From the NCBI GenBank assembly GCA_023129815.1, contig JAGMBH010000101.1:1-14979 (forward strand): a stretch of DNA of 14,979 bases, read 5' to 3'. This DNA is from Dehalococcoidia bacterium (lineage in GTDB: Bacteria; Chloroflexota; Dehalococcoidia; GIF9; AB-539-J10). Within the stretch, counting starts at the first letter, position 1, and the number at the start of each line of letters is the position of its first letter. Below the pieces are notes generated by a model that was not told the DNA's origin, did no database searches, and saw only the letters and a program-made list of their open reading frames with translations. This document shows, one piece after another, positions 13,772 through 14,979 of this stretch. The position numbers were made by a program, and so were the translations under genes.

Positions 13772-14656
13772 TTATTGTAGCATAGCTACATAGCTATTGA
13801 CAGGGACCCCGAGCGAATCTGCTACAGGTTTACACTTCGCCATAAGGCAATAGAAAAACTTCCCTTGTTCGGGAAGCTCACTCAAAGCCTCATAATGTCC
13901 CATTCCTTTAGCCAATATAAGGTCTGCTGATTCAAACTCCTGTTTGAACTGAGTTGATGCTAAGCTGAAGATTATTCCCGGCGAAGCTACGCCCGTAGTT
14001 ATCACCCTCCCAAAGTCACTTTCCAAGCCAGCATTGCTAATATCCTCCAGAGTAGCATCATTCTGAACCGGTAAGGGCTTAACTACGTAGATAACATTAG
14101 CAAATCGTCTCATCCATTTAACCAGAGGCAAATCGAAGTAAATTTCTCCAGCATTATCAGCCAAATACAGAGCTTTGCTTGCCTTTCTTAGCCTCGCTTC
14201 AAATCGTTGTGAGTCATCTATAGTAAAGCTTATGGACCTCCTCATATCCTCCTTAATGATGCCAGGCTCCCTGAAGAAATCTATGGCATTCGCTGCAGTG
14301 GCGAGTTTAAGACAACCCTCAAAATCATCCTTATAGAGATTGCTTCGCTTCCTGCCACGCCTTCGGCTCGCAGCTTCGGCTCGCAATGACAGCTCAGGGT
14401 ATAATTCCCTAGCAATTGCCATTTCCTTCGCTTTCATCACCCGATAGGGGTCAGGATTATGGGTTATTTTCTTTATCACCTGATGAATCTTAGTAGCAAT
14501 CACAATAGATATTTGGTCATAGGAAAATTCATCATCCAGAATTCTCAGAGCTTCTTCTATTGCCTTCTGTTTAAGCAAGTTATTATCAGTTGCTAAAGTA
14601 GCAGCTTGATGAATTAACCTTTGCAAACACTCATAACATTCCAGTGAAATTTTCAC
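13772..14656 (-). CDS. DUF89 (ARMT1-like) metal-dependent phosphatase with an in-frame repeat insertion
   Basis: The 294-residue protein matches the microbial DUF89 family, Mn/Co/Ni-dependent phosphatases thought to clear damaged or excess phosphometabolites. It shows the N-terminal cysteine pair CYEC (7-10), NPDPYRVMKAKEMAIARELYPEL (67-89), KLATAANAIDFF (117-128), the catalytic ALYLADNAGEIYFDLPL (162-178) and C-terminal LILAKGMGHYEAL with KCKPVADSLGVPVNSYV. Translation starts at GTG 14656 with GGAGG four bases upstream; no better ATG is near. Between YPEL and YKDDFEGCLKLA there is an arginine-rich segment of about 18 residues (90-107), LRAEAASRRRGRKR in its core. It coincides with a dispersed DNA repeat, and family members as I know them lack it. 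The catalytic motifs are intact, so the protein may still work. Confidence 0.88.
   Translation of the reverse strand: MKISLECYECLQRLIHQAATLATDNNLLKQKAIEEALRILDDEFSYDQISIVIATKIHQVIKKITHNPDPYRVMKAKEMAIARELYPELSLRAEAASRRRGRKRSNLYKDDFEGCLKLATAANAIDFFREPGIIKEDMRRSISFTIDDSQRFEARLRKASKALYLADNAGEIYFDLPLVKWMRRFANVIYVVKPLPVQNDATLEDISNAGLESDFGRVITTGVASPGIIFSLASTQFKQEFESADLILAKGMGHYEALSELPEQGKFFYCLMAKCKPVADSLGVPVNSYVAMLQ
14335..14391 (-). repeat. dispersed repeat inserted in the DUF89 coding sequence
   Basis: Read on the minus strand, the segment begins TGTCATTGCGAGCCGAAG and ends GAAGCGAAGCAATCTC. These are the same outer modules as the intergenic repeat at 9775-9812. Inside is a 13-base tandem duplication (TGCGAGCCGAAGC/G). 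The total length of about 57 bases is a multiple of three, so the reading frame is kept and it is translated as an arginine-rich stretch. Confidence 0.7.
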
Positions 14657-14721
14657 TTCACCTCCTGGTTCAAAAAGAGAATCTGAGACCCTTCACTGCC
14701 ATTCAGTCACCTTTCCCCTCA

Positions 14722-14813
14722 TCATTCTGAATGAGTGAGCTGGAGCCCTGAACAAAGTGAAAGGAAAGTAGAGTAAAGAATCTCAGAGATTCTTCGCCTA
14801 CGGCTCAGAATGA
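14722..14813. repeat. composite inverted repeat, TCATTCTGA...TCAGAATGA
   Basis: TCATTCTGA (14722-14730) and TCAGAATGA (14805-14813) are terminal inverted repeats. Near the centre AGAATCTC is followed by GAGATTCT (about 14777-14793), giving a second perfect palindrome. The right part, read in reverse, is the TCATTCTGAG...CGAAGAATCTC module seen at 9985, so two module copies stand head to head. It lies between the diverging DUF89 and prfA genes, upstream of the prfA promoter. Confidence 0.6.
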
Positions 14814-14847
14814 CAGAGAATAAGGTTATCAAACACTCCCCTTAAAT

Positions 14848-14876
14848 TTGAGTGACCTGCACTACTATATTATAAT
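14848..14876 (+). promoter_or_regulatory. sigma-70-type promoter of prfA
   Basis: TTGAGT (14848-14853), a 17-base spacer and a perfect TATAAT (14871-14876) lie 30 bases before the prfA ATG. The predicted start near 14883 leaves a leader of about 23 bases. Confidence 0.75.
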
Positions 14877-14905
14877 AACTGAAAAACAACCAGTGGGTGT
14901 GGGCT

Positions 14906-14979
14906 ATGCTTGATAAATTGGAATTAATACAGAAGCGCTATGAAGAGCTAACTCGGCTGATAGCTCAACCCGAAATAGC
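14906..14979 (+). CDS. prfA: peptide chain release factor 1, N-terminal fragment, runs off the window
   Basis: The first 24 codons read MLDKLELIQKRYEELTRLIA and continue QPEI. This matches the very conserved N-terminal helix of RF1 (commonly MLDKLEEIxxRYEEL). RF1 ends translation at UAA and UAG on the ribosome; the PxT and GGQ motifs lie outside the window. RF2 also has a helix here but not this opening. The ribosome-binding region GGTGTGGG before the ATG is only fair, and a strong promoter precedes it. The call rests on a short stretch but a distinctive one. Confidence 0.85.
   Translation, partial: MLDKLELIQKRYEELTRLIAQPEI

Noticed and set aside
13187..13780. A 197-codon plus-strand frame antisense to the RM gene
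   Set aside because: It lies opposite the conserved nuclease-like domain, has no recognisable domain, and is explained by composition of the coding strand.

Overview
The window looks like a chromosomal segment of an anaerobic bacterium, most likely a Chloroflexota/Dehalococcoidia-type genome. That placement is inference from the style of the genes, a lipoprotein adaptor paired with an RND pump without any visible outer-membrane partner, and short dispersed palindromic repeats of the TCATTCTGAG...GAAGAATCTC and TCATTGCGAG...AAGCAATCTC kind. No rRNA or marker gene is complete enough to settle it.

Layout. At the left edge (1-840, minus strand) are the N-terminal part of a ZIP-family metal transporter and a small class I SAM methyltransferase. 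From 956 to 7433 lies a compact minus-strand metal block, in transcription order: dtxR/mntR-like regulator, feoA, feoB, a 41-residue single-pass membrane protein, a lipoprotein membrane-fusion protein and an HAE3-type RND transporter. The last three genes are joined by 4-base ATGA overlaps. Two nearly identical palindromes, GTTAGYCTTGYCTAAC, sit in this block. One lies directly after a textbook TTGACG-17-TATAAT promoter in front of dtxR; the other lies in front of feoA. The regulator therefore probably controls itself and the feo operon, and possibly the pump behind it.

Divergent from dtxR, on the plus strand, are a short RNase HIII-like nuclease (7507-8151), a 52-base paired-hairpin repeat, and a macro-domain ADP-ribose hydrolase (8314-8874). 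Then comes a minus-strand toxin-antitoxin pair (DUF104-type antitoxin and PIN toxin, 8932-9575), followed by about 690 bases without a gene that hold a cluster of dispersed repeats.

From 10272 to 13660 (minus) is a two-gene restriction-modification-like system. One gene is a 644-residue polypeptide joining an N-terminal PD-(D/E)XK-type domain to an N6-adenine methylase. The other is a 484-residue specificity subunit with two target-recognition domains, overlapping it by one base. There is no separate HsdR helicase. The arrangement resembles BcgI-type (type IIB/IIG) enzymes. The DNA here is visibly more GC-rich than its neighbours, which suggests acquisition. A small decayed coding remnant lies just upstream of it.

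The right end has a DUF89 (ARMT1-like) phosphatase gene carrying an in-frame copy of a dispersed repeat, a composite inverted repeat, a clear promoter, and the first 24 codons of prfA on the plus strand.
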